Of a stretch of DNA of 64,000 nucleotides, positions 25,401 to 38,100 are shown in pieces. Each line of letters begins with the position of its first letter. Position 1 is the first letter of the stretch. The notes under the pieces are model-generated. The model was given only the letters and a program-made list of their open reading frames with translations. It ran no database searches and had not been told where the DNA came from. The stretch comes from Heligmosomoides polygyrus polygyrus. Taxonomy: Eukaryota > Nematoda > Chromadorea > Rhabditida > Heligmosomidae. The stretch covers positions 92,390,728 through 92,454,727 of the forward strand of contig OX377204.1 of NCBI GenBank assembly GCA_947396885.1, read 5' to 3'. The position numbers were made by a program, and so were the translations under genes.

Positions 25401-28400
25401 GAATGCTGAAGATGATCTCACACGGTCCTCCACCGCTGAGCGCAGCAGTGTCGGTACAACTCGTTGTTAGCAGACAGTGGCGAGTGAAACTCACTAGGAC
25501 CCCATCTCCTTGAGTTCCTTGAGTTGGTCCTTGAGTTTGTATTAGGTTGTAACGAATTAAATGGCACTGGCTCGCGCCATTTTTTGGCGCGTCTTTACAC
25601 GTTTGATCAAGAACAAACCGTAACATGTGGCATATCATTTATAAGCGCAAACTTTGCTCTACCGGTGAGTACCAAATTTTCTATGTAAAAGTGGGAAAAC
25701 TTTAGAGTTTTATTGACTTTTTTGCAGATGGACAAAAGGGTAATCCGAGGCATTTACTTGTATGAATTCAAGCTGGGCACTACAGCTAAGGAGGCGGACG
25801 AGAAGACCAACGCCGCATTCGGTCAAGGATGTTCCACAATTCGGACGGCGTATCGTTGGTATCAGAAGTTCCGGAATGGAGATGAGAGCTTGGAAGAACA
25901 TGAAGGTCGTGGAGGCATGGTGATGTTGATAAGGACAAGGTGAGAGATGTGGTAGAGGAGGATTCACACAAAGGTACCAGGGAGATAGCGAAGGTTCTTG
26001 GCGTCAGTCACAACACAGCTGCCCGGCATCTGAAGGAAATTGGAAAGACCAAAAAGCTGGAAAGATGGGTGCCTCACGAGCTGTCTGAGGAGCAAAGAAA
26101 CCGACGATATGAGATCTCGTCCGCACTGCTTCTACGGAACGAAACGGACCCATTCCTTGACCGCATCGTAACCTGTGACGAGAAATGGATAATGCACGAC
26201 AACAGGCGACGATCCGCACAGTGGGTGGACAGCGGTGAGAGCCCCAAGGTTTTTGCGAAGCCGGAATTGCACCAAAAGAAAGTAATGGTGACAGTATGGT
26301 GGTGTTCGCTGGGAATTATTCACCACAGCTTCCTCCCTCCCGGTGAATCCATCACGGCAGAGAAGTACTGCATTGAAATTGAAGAAATGATGAAAAAGTT
26401 GAAGGATACCCGGCCGGCCTTGGTAAACCGAAGGCGAGTTCTCCTTCTGCACGACAATGCTCGCCCCCATGTAGCACGAATGACGTTGCAGAAATTGAAT
26501 GAGCTGAGCATTGAAACTGTACCACATCCTCCGTTTTCTCCCGACCTCTCCCCAACAGACTACCATTTCTTCAAGCATCTTGGCGACTTCTTGGTAGGGA
26601 AAATATTCAAATACCAACAGGATGCCGAAAGTGCCTTCGAAGATTTCGTCAATTCCAGAACTTCTGATTTTTATGCTACTGGGATAGAAAAGCTTGTGTC
26701 ACGTTGGCAAAGATGTGTAGAATCAGAAGGTTTTTATTTCGATTAATAAAGTTGCCTACAAGCCGAGGTATTAACTGTTTAAATTTACTGTGGTTCAGTG
26801 CCATTTATTTCGTTACAACCTAATAGAACGATACAAACGGAAGCAGATTGCTTGTGGTGTGCAGACACTCATTCGCGCTGTTCATACTACGATTTCTGGT
26901 AGGATTCCAAGGCGCATCGAGCACTTTACGAGAAGAGATCTCGGCGTCGAACGATCTTGCTCTCGATATCAATGTCATTACCGTTGTGAACTTAAACGCT
27001 ATGCTTGCCGAGTGGTCTTAAACGGTTACCACGACGTTTCCCAGCCAGATGTTCTTTGATAGGTATAGTAAACAACGTCGCCCAGCGGAAGTCGCCTTTC
27101 CTTCTGCTTTAACCACGCGATCCTATTAGGTTGATTACCAACGAATAACACCTCAAGGCATATGTTAGGCAGGCAGAGGTCTGACATAAGTGAGACAGTC
27201 GGGCCGGCTGGAGGAGCTCCTTCGTGTCGTGTCTGTGGTTGATCGGTGACGCTCGACACAGCAGAGAGAAGGAAGCCTCCGGTGATGGGGAAGGGCGATA
27301 AAGAAGATGCTCTTCGACCAGGTCCGAAGCATTTATCCTCAGACGAACTGCGATCTGAAAGCTTATGAGTCAGACAAGAATTCGAAGACTTTCTAACACA
27401 ACATGGCAACGCTTAACATCTCATGTACATCGATTACAGTATTCCTAGCGGCCTACTAGTCACTACTACTATATGTGTTACCACACTCACTACACCGAAT
27501 TGAAAAATTGCTCCACTTTCTGATCAGTCGTCGTGTATGAGCAGGTATTATTTTTGACTGGTTCCATGCTGATATCAGCGGCCAGATCATCCCGGATACG
27601 GGTGATTGCTGATCGGTCCCACGAGGTGTGGATGTTGCGTTCGATCAAACGACGCCGGTGGTGTAAAGGCGTAGAGCATTCCCGCCCGGTCAGAGGGAGG
27701 TGCGGGTTCGAGTCCCGCCTGGCGCTAGAAGTTTTGATCGCAACAAAACATCGGTGTGACAGCTTACTACCTCGATACCAGCCACTTGAGGCTTAAGGAA
27801 ACTGATTTGAATTATTACATAATAACACAATTGTCTGATATTCATTGTCTGTCGTGGAGTCTATTCCGCACTAGTTGCTTCTTGATGTGAAAGGAATTTG
27901 TACTAGAATAACATCGTCTCCCAACTGTGGGCAAGTAATTCAAATTTGAAGTACTGCAGTAAGCTTAATAGAAATAAACGGTACGTAGCGGAACTGTGCC
28001 TTGACGAGAGATAACTCGGTCCTCAGAGGTCTTCTGTAGCGCTCAGCAGTCTTCTATGGCGTGAAATTGGCGTTTGTAACCATGGTCCGCAGCTGTCGTA
28101 GAAGGTAATTGTAGAAATTCCAGCCTTAGAACTTACCTCATTTGTACATACACCCGCCGCAGTCCTGAACACGTTTTTAACAAAGCTCGTTTTACTTCAA
28201 ACGGATGCGCAGAAGAAGCATGCAGCACAATGCTCTTAGAGCTTCTTTTGCGGTAGCATTTCACGCCGATTATGCCTTGTGATGCTTTAACCTGTATTGA
28301 GGTAGGTAAGTCAGCCGTCTCGCCAAACCTCTATTGTGAGTTCAATGTACGTTGACCGCTTCAATGAGCTTACCAAGTTATTCTGTAGGCCATGTACGCA

Positions 28401-29150
28401 TTCAGATTGCATTTGCGACAGGTCGTAGAAGTAGAATGCATGGCGCATACCAAAATCGACTCACTAACGCTGACCCTCATAATTTGTGGCCCTGCTAAGT
28501 TGAAGCTCTGAATCACATAGAGGTTTGCTTTGCCACTAATCGACACGATCATTACCAGCCGTTCCTCCACCTATTGTTCAATCACATAATACATAATGGA
28601 GTTGTTATTAATGAATATCACATGTGAAGCCTGTTCTGATGTACTTGCTCATCTGATCAAATACCACCTCAAAATCATTTCCAGAGAAGAGATTACTGTA
28701 TAGCAACTGGTTTTGCAGTAGACGAATGCTAGGCAGAAATCGCATTTTTCTCTGAAATCGACATCTCCGGTTCCAGATGCTGCTCAGGACGGCGACGATG
28801 TGTGCGTGGTTTGTTTCACGGATCGCCTATGTGCAGCGCCTTGTGTTCGCCTCGGATGCGGCCATCTTCTACACTACCATTGTGTGCGAGCGGTGCTCGA
28901 GAAACGATGGGCCGGGCCAAGGATACAGTTCCGTTTTATGAACTGCCCGTTGTGCAACGTCCAGGTCAGCTTTTGGATAAAAAAAAACTCGTAAATATTT
29001 AATGTTTCTGCAATACCTCTACGTTCAGAAGAAAACATTTTGTTGTCAAATTCTTCATTCTATCAAATCTCTGTCAAAATATCTTTTAACTTTGAATTAT
29101 TTGTATCATTCAACTACTTTTTCACACTTATGTCAAAGATCTGTCCACTC

Positions 29151-29194
<44 letters not shown>

Positions 29195-32100
29195 CATCAA
29201 AAATGACGTGCCATACTAATTGGAACATGGACCAGGACAGAAATCGACCAAGATAGAACAAAGCAGAAACAGCGCAAGAAAAACGAATTAACAGGCAACG
29301 GCGACACCCATTGGTAATTAAGTGTGGTATAGGAAGGAAATCTAAACACCATTACTATATATTATATATGTTTGGTCTAACAGAAACAACAGAACTACAG
29401 CAGAAAAAAGTGAGGAAAAATGTTGGTTTGAAATTGATCATGCTATAGCTCTACTAAAGCGGAGCTTGCTGGAACAGGTGTTAGCGCAGCTGGAGAGCAG
29501 CCAAAGATTTTAAATATAGAGGTTTTGAACGATAAAATGCAAGTCACAAGCTTCAGATTTTGAGGATGCGCTCTACCACAAACAAAGAACGCAGCCGACA
29601 TGTCATTCCGGGCGGACTCTGTCTTTCAAAGGCGTCTTTATACTGACACGCACCCAAGGCGATTGCTTAGAAAGGAAGCGCGAAGTGTGCTCTGAATAAA
29701 ACTAAAAACACCGTGAGATATCTCAGAATGGTGTGCATGGTCTGAATTCTCGAAAGCTGTGCGTATGCCAAAACCTTAGCAAAAAAGAGAAACGTAAGAA
29801 TTTAAAACAAAGAATGGTACAATGACACAGTGAAGTTCTTTCGTGGAGCAAAAAAAAAGAATACCAGCAAAAATAGGAGAAAAACTGATTCGTAGCAGAT
29901 AATATCTGTGAGAAGGCAGGTTTGAAGTTGGAAGGAACGATGTGGTCGTTCAGCTGTTGACCAAGATTGTCATCAACTTTATTACGAACGACTTTTCGGC
30001 GTCGTCACCTTCTTCAGAGCCTGGAAAAGTCGAAGACGCTATGGAACTCCACCTCTCCCCCAAATGCCATTTCTTCCTAAAGAATACTCTTCCAAAGAAA
30101 ATAGAGGGAAAATTACTCGTATCTCAGGCATTGGATCTTGCCTCTATTTTCCTTAGGAAGAGTATTCTGTGAGAAGAAATGGTGTTTGGGCGGGGCAGTT
30201 CCACAAGTATCTTCGACTTTTCCAGGCTCTGAGGAAAGCGGCGACATCGAAGCGTAAGCGGTAAGGGCTCGAGCACAGTTTGCTGTGACAATAAACCTTG
30301 GTTGAGCAGCAAAAGGGGGTGCACGCTGCTTTAGCAAAGGATACTCGCAGCAATCACCAGCGACAGTCTAATTTTCTTGTTCAATTGGCTCGAATTGACG
30401 CAACTTCATAACAACTTCGTTGATGTTTCGGTATGCATTAGTACCACTCTCAAAATAACACTGATCGTGGCTACTGTGACAAGCTGTTGTAACAAGCTGC
30501 TGTGACAAGGGCACCGTGCGCCAGCGAACCCTATCAAGCTGTGAAAGTACCTTAACAAATGCGTAGATGGACATATATTGAATGGAAGCGAGAAGGGAAA
30601 TTAAAAATTCGAGAGGTTGTAGAATACGGAGCACCTAACGGAAGTGTAGCGTCGACGTAAGTAGAAAATGTGATTAAGGACCACTTTTAGTGAGGATAAC
30701 GTGAGAAGAGCTAAATAACGTCGACTAATGAAGTGCAGCATACGCAGATTAGTGCGGACGTTGCATTTCACTGCACGTGCTCTTGCCTGCAGCCGTAGCA
30801 AGAAATGTAGTTCTTGCTGCAGCGGCAAAAGCCCCCCGCTGCCGCAGTGAATCGTGCTCACGGGAGCGGCGCTGCCTTTGTTGCTGCAGCAGAGGCAGAG
30901 GAGTGTGCTCGATCCTTAATAGAGTTGATGACAATCATGGTCAACAGCTGAACGATCTTATATACCAGCGTCGGTTGCGGGCTTCGCCCGCACCCGACTC
31001 TAGCCGGGCGGGCTACGCTAGGCTAGCCGGCTTCGCCGGCGTCGTGTGTGGTGAGCCATGTGGGGTCAGAAATCCAACCCAACCTCGAGCCCGCTAGGGA
31101 AGTGCAGAATAGAGTAACCGGCCGTCATTGTGCACATTGGAGAGAGATTCGGTATTTGAGGACAGATTCGTCAACAGAGTGGGGTAATGGTCAAGGTAGG
31201 GCTGTAGACATAGAGGAAAACTGAACGGAAGAAATGCCATCTGCGATGCAAAATAATAGTAAAAATGTGCAAAAAAGAGCAGCCTGTTGTCATACTGCAC
31301 AGTGGAAAAGGATTCAATTTATTATGGAGTCGTACCTTCCCTGGTAGTGGGTAGTGGTAAAAGTATGGCGGCAAACATAGAGGTAAATTGAAACAAAAAG
31401 CGGTTTATGTGAGGCAAAATAGCAAAAAAGATGCGGAACGGAGCAACCCGTTGCCATACTGAACAGTGGAAGAGGATTCAATTTCTGTAGTAGCAGCAAC
31501 CCTGGTAGTGGGGTAGTGGTAAAAGTATGGCGGTAAAAATAGTGGAAGGTTGCACCACACAGGAGAGCTGGGAAGGTCGATGGTAAACAACAGTGGGGTT
31601 GTGAAGAGACCTCTTTCGAAATCACCCTACGTCAGCCAGTCGATGGCAGTCAATGGTAAACAACATTGGTGGGCAACTGTCGAGCGTCTTCGTTTGGACA
31701 ACTGGCAACCGCACCGCAAACTTGGGCGATTAAAACGGCTAGCTAGCCAGTGTACGAATTGCGGGTGGCTAACATCGGACAAAAAACCCTTCCTCTTTTA
31801 TATATGGGGGGGATTGATTTACTACGTTATGCCAAGATTTATTGAAAATGGAACTCGGACAATCTAGAAACTGCTGAGAACAAAACCCTCCTGTGCACAA
31901 CCGCAAGGATTGTCCACTTGTTCGTTGGCTAAATTCAAAAATATGAAACAGCTCATATCTCTCGAAACCAAAGCGACTGCAAGAGATTTTTTTGTTGTAT
32001 GAAATATCTAGCGGAATCCCACAGGGTGGACTTCTATCACCTATACTTTTTAACATTTATGCAGCTGACATAAGTGAACTGCTCGTCAATTCCAAAGCTA

Positions 32101-35100
32101 AATCCAAGCGGTTCGCGGACGATCTCAAAATTTATATGGAAATTGAGGGGTCTCAGGATGCAGTAAAACTGCAAGAAGTAATTGACGAGCTGGTTAAGTG
32201 GTCCGAGGATTGGCAACTATCCCCTGTGTGAGAGTAAAACCTTTTATATGAGAATAGGACAGTCTCTTACACCCATAGACCATCATATCAGCGGTTCATC
32301 AACAACAACAGTCGATAAAATTAAGGACCTGGGATTCCGATACACTGATACTTTAAACTTCCGCTCACACTGCAATGAGTTGTTCAGGTCTGCTTTTACT
32401 CGAACGTATCACATATTCGAAGCCCTTACAACGAAGGATAGCAAGGTTCTTATTACGGCTTACAAAACTTATATTCGCCTTATTTTGGAGTGCGGAACTG
32501 TTATTTTTTTTCCTCACAAAAAAAGGATATTGCATTACTTGAAAAAATCCAGAATATCTTTAGTAGGAAAACTCTATTAAGGCGTGGTGGCTTTCTTTAC
32601 GGCAAGATTCCAAGTACGGTTATCAGAAACAGGTATTTTGGACTGTCGAGTCTACTATATAGAAGAAAATTATTTGATCTGTGCATGGTTCGTAAACTTT
32701 TTAGGGAGCACTCCGCAGTCAACTTTTCGCAGTTTTATACTCTGCGTCCCTCAGTAACCAGAGGGGTCAATATAAATTGTACTTCTCTAAGCCTAAGACC
32801 ACAGTAAGAGCCAAATTTTTCACAGTTAGAGCAGGTTTAGCCTATCTAGGACTTAGTAAGACTGCCTCCATCCCAGAGTCCAAATACTTTTTTAAATGCA
32901 TCGCAGCAAAACAAATTCTCTATCCGTAGGTATTTGGGAGCTACCTTTGTTTGTTAGTTTTGGTGTTTGTTGTGTTGCAGTTCTATCTCACTCCTGTCTT
33001 ATACATAGTATTTCATTAAATAAATGAATAAATTTTGGTCGTGAGTGACTCTTCTTAGCTGTAACGATGTGCAACCCAGGACAAATAGCCGTTCACGGTT
33101 CTCCACATTGAACCAACCATTTCTGAAAAATACCACCTTTGTGGGCGCTTTCTGCACTTTTCAATTACTCCAATGTATTTCTCCTTAGATGGTGATCAAA
33201 CTGGTGAACCGTACTCAAGCAGTTGCCTTACGTACATAGTAAAAAGCTGAAAGTGTGGACATGGAGCGTGTTTGGAATTCGCGTAGAATAAAGTTTGACG
33301 GATCTATCGTAGTGGAGGGGGGGGGGGGGGGGGAGCACATAACTAAGCATTGTGCATCGAATTGGCATTAGACTCACGAAGAAGATGATAAAATAGGACC
33401 TAAAAATCAATCAAACAAACAAACAGGAAGACAAAAAATAGCCACGGTTGTAAAGACTGTTCGGCGGTCAAAGCGCATTGAAACACAGCTGAACGTCGCA
33501 TGATATGTTATAACTAGGATCCATCATAGTAAGGGGACACGTGACGAAACCGATTGTATTTCTTTCTGAATTTTTTTTAGCTTAGGCCCTATTTTGTTTT
33601 CTAGAAGGCGCTTCGTGAATTCCGGGGAGCAAGCTGGGCGGCAGCTGCGGCGACTGCTGCGGCAAGCGCGGACATCTGCGTAGTGTGTGCTGCAACAATC
33701 ACGAAGTCTGACGCTCTCGTAACTGCATAAACTTCTTTTGCTACCTCTGCTCAGCTATTTGAGGTTCCTCCGGCACAGTTAATCAGACAAAATGGATATT
33801 TCGATAGGGGTTGGATGACCTAATCGAAGAAATAAACAAATGCTTCCATTGGGAAAGGTTCAGTCTCCCTTTATTACAAGAAGCTTCATTTCTATAAGCC
33901 AATTATCCATACACAATACAGCATAACTCGGGAGTTTGTTATAGCTCCATCACCCCAATCACTCTGGGAGATGAGTTAGTGGCGGTTCGTCGCGCGTGCG
34001 GCAGAGGCCGCCGCGCGCGCGGCGAAAACTTGTATGCGCCTACTACCAGCCTGAATTCCAAGTCATTTTGTTACATAAAAATTAGTTATGTGCCCTCCCC
34101 CGACTAGCCAACTGCCCCGATCCAGATTGACTTATTATATTATCTTTCACCATAGTTTCTATATTTTCCCACTCTTTCATTCAGCTTATTTCATATTCTT
34201 TTCCATTTCCTATTACTTATTCCTATCTATTTTTATATATACAGAAACTAAAGATAGCACAATATATAGCACAATACAATAGTTTCGCTGAAGTGCCACG
34301 GAGGAGCATAACACAAAGGTTCATCTGAACGGTAGTGGCGGAAGGAACTTACAGGGTGCGTAAAGAGTATTGACGCACCTCCTTTTTGTTTCAGTTCCAG
34401 CTTTCTCTTTCCACCCCTCTAGGTTTTTGTGTGTTATTTTTGTTGTCTGTATTGTGCTCAAAAAACATTCACGAAAAAACTGAAGAAACATGGTCGTCAC
34501 CGTCATGGTGGCCTTTTTTTTGTCTGTTACCCAGACAGCTGATCACTTCCTTAACAAGAGAATTAGGCGCTGTTCGAAACGGTTGGTGAGGAAAGGGTCA
34601 GCAACCCAGACGTCAGCCAACGTCATAACAGATGATGATTACAAGATGTCCAAGCACGAATCCAAAATCCAACGTTCGAATCCAAAATTATCAATCTCTG
34701 CCCGATAACGGCAAATAGATAACGCGCGCAGGTGCGGACAGTTTCTCAGACGAGCACAGCTTAAACATGAATCCGCTGGATTACTCTTTTGAGGCGATTT
34801 TGGAGAATGAGGTCTGGGCTACTTTCAACAGAAGTGGCCAGTCGCAGAAGGCTACCCTGTTCAAAGCACGGAAAGAAATCCAAGCGAGTATTTGCGGCGC
34901 GTGCTCATGAATTTTTCCGTCGTTTTCGCTCCTGTATTCTCAGTAAAGGAGCCGATGTCAATTACGAGTTATTCTATCGTGTTTGCAAGATCATTTTCCA
35001 TATTTTTCAAGTGAATATTTTAAAACTTACTGCGCATTACTATTTCCACAACCGCCATTTACTGCGTCAATACTTTTTACGCACCCTGTATATCACTTCC

Positions 35101-38100
35101 CTTTGGTGGCTGTAGTCATCTGTGAAACTGCAGTTTTCCTCTTCTTCACTCGAATTTTGGGTGGGTAACAAGTATTTTCTTCACTTCATAGCTGACATTA
35201 AGATGGCTCATCCTGGTCTCCTGGACCTGTTGGATCCACTGTTGGCTTTGAAGAACGAGGTCGCGCAGAAGGCCAATATGCGCCTTGAATTCGACGGACT
35301 CCTTGGATGTCCTGCTCTCACCGATCCGCAGAGGTAGGCACTCCTGAATGGTCTTCGGTTATCAAGTGAAGGGTTATGGAGCGTAGGATGTTCAGTTCAG
35401 GAAAAGTGAATTTTAGCGAGTATTTCGGTCGTCCAGAAGATTACGCAATGGACAGATACATGTACGTGCTGTGCAACGTCTGCCAGAAGGCATACTTCGG
35501 TGGTGAGAGTCGTTGTCAAATGGTAGGTAGAACTCTCTCTTCCTACTATTTATTTGTTTATTTATTTATTTATACACTGAGATATATTAATAGCGATATT
35601 TATTACATGATACATTCTCAAGTGCGAATAAATACCAGAAAGATAGTGTGACACAGAACCATGAGAGGGATCTAAATAGCAACAACCTTTAACATAACAT
35701 TAGAATTAAACTAGAACATTGGTAGGATGAGAATAAAAGCTTGATATGCGGAATAATTCATGCGAAAAATTCAAAGAACGAACAGAGCAAAGTACCTCAA
35801 AGAATAGAAGAAATAGAATAGATTTTGGTGACAAAAGCGACTGGCAACAACAGCAAAAATTCAGAGCATTTGTTGGAAAGGCGACTTATCGCATACGTAC
35901 CATTTTCACGTCAAAATGGTCACTTTTCAAACCAGACTGCACACTTTTCCAACAAGGAAAGGTTCTCAACTCAAGGTGAGCTCTTGCGATGCTATTTTGA
36001 CAGAAGGTAGGGCCGTGTAGGCATGTAAGCAGAGTCCAGAATTACAGTTGGCTTTTGCTGAACGCTTTTCTAAAGACCTGAAAAAGAGGTGAAAAACGTG
36101 TGCACAACACTCATCAACCCCGAAGAGATGTGCGTCGTTAGCACAGTTGGTAGGAGTTTGAGTCCGCGTACTGCCATTATTTTCGCACACATTGGTTTGT
36201 TCTTGTTACACTTTCTCATGATCACAGGAGTCAATTTTAGACCATCAATGCTTATAACAAAGCAAGGCTCTAAGATTGACTTCTGTGATCATGAGAAAGC
36301 GTAACAGCAAAAAAGTAATAAGTGCAAAAATGTTGGCAAAACGCGGATTCGAACACAAAAGCCCTCCTACGAGGCGGCACTCCTACCGACTGCGCCACCG
36401 ATGCAAATCTCGTGCGGTGTCATAGGGATTGATGAGTGTTCCGCACACGTTTTCACACTTCTTTTTCAGGTCTTAACAGAAGGCGTTCAACAAAAACAAA
36501 GTAATTCTGGACTCCGATCACACGGCCCTATGTCCTGTCAAAATAGCGTCACAAAAGCTTACCTTGAGTTGGGAACCTTTCCATGTTGGAACAGTGTGCA
36601 GTCTGATTTGCAAAGTCCCTGCTTTGTTGAAAGTCGTCCAATCTGTTTTCGAACGTGTCCGCTTTCGTTTGAGAAGTGTCCATTTCGATGTGAAAAGTGT
36701 CCTATCTCTTTTGAAAAAAAATGAGCAGATTATTTCCAGTGTTCTTCGATTTGGACACTCTTATAAGCAAAGCTGACGCTTTTGTAATAAAACTGAAGAT
36801 TTTCCAAGAGGCCTCATCTACGATAAAGCATAAAGTACGGTAGTATTACTCAACCCTTTTTGGGATGCGCCACGCATTCTACTTCTATGGGATGTCGTGG
36901 AGGAGAGATGAATGCTTATTAGGGGGGGGGCAAAAGTAATGAGACAATTTGAAAAAAATCTTCTCTCCATAACTCATTTACAACTCAACGATGCTGAGGA
37001 ATGTATTTGCCATTAAGGGCAGTGACCTTGCTGCCATCGCTCAGCCAACTTCCTGATCCCATCCTTCCAGAACTGCTTGGACTTGGTGTTGATCAACAGC
37101 TTGATATGATTGTCAAGTACTGCTTGGATTCTTGTGTCCCTTCCAACCAGGAAGTCCTGTAGGCTCAAGAAGTAGTGGTAGTTGCATGGAGAGGTGTCCG
37201 GCGAATACGGTGGATGAGGCATGTGAACGTAGCCCAGCTGGCCAAGCTTATCCGTGGTTACTTGTTCCCGATGGGGTGCGACGTTGTCGAAGAGGAGAAC
37301 CTTCTTGAAGCGCTGCGATTGAATAAGAGCGAGTCGCCGGCCCATCTCTTCTATTTCGTTCACCATGGCCTTGGAGTTCATGGTAGTGCTCTTGGGAAAC
37401 AGCTTCCGAAAAACCGTTCCATGGGCGCAGATCCAAAAGCTCCAAAGGTGCTTCTCGCCGTGAGCATCTCGCCGAACGAAGGTCGGTAACAGGTCATCAG
37501 GCCTCACCCAGACTCACTGCTTGGCAGGGTTAAGGTAGAAGACGTACTTCTCATCTTGCGTGAATATTGAGCCCAGGCTGCTCGGTGTTGGGAATTGGGC
37601 GAGATTGGCGCGACACAGGTCGACTCGTCAGACCGGGGTTTCGGCATGAGACAGACTGGAGTTTTGGCATGCTTCTGAAAAGGGCGGAGGTGGTAACTTC
37701 TCAGGTGGCCTTCAGTAGGTAGCATACAAACATACAAATACGATAAGCACGAAACCAGACTCCAGCCACGAGATACATATATGGACACGGCATGGGGTGT
37801 CTCATTCCTTTTGCCCCCCCCCCCCTAATATTTGGCCTTCAGAAAGACGTGGCCAGCCGATGGACCAGTCAGCACGTTATCCTCCCAAGACATGTCTGGT
37901 ACCAATTCAGCGACCCTGGGAGATGGAAGGTTTGATTGGCCTGGGCGGGAAATCCGCACCAGGAACTTGGTATCGGGTATACACGACAGCCGGCACCTCC
38001 TACGATTGCTCTACATGCGCCCTCATCTAGTATAACAAAGATAAGAGAAACCAGTAAGCATAGAATGAACCACAGCTGACTCCACTCCTTCGAGATTTGG

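Noticed and set aside
30777..31097. 106-codon plus-strand open frame
   Set aside because: Overlaps the GC-rich repeat unit and a low-complexity Cys/Arg stretch; no support as a gene.
35191..35202. Upstream acceptor TTCATAG for the rpm-1 exon at 35203
   Set aside because: Would put the following codons out of frame with the RING exon and add residues absent in homologues.
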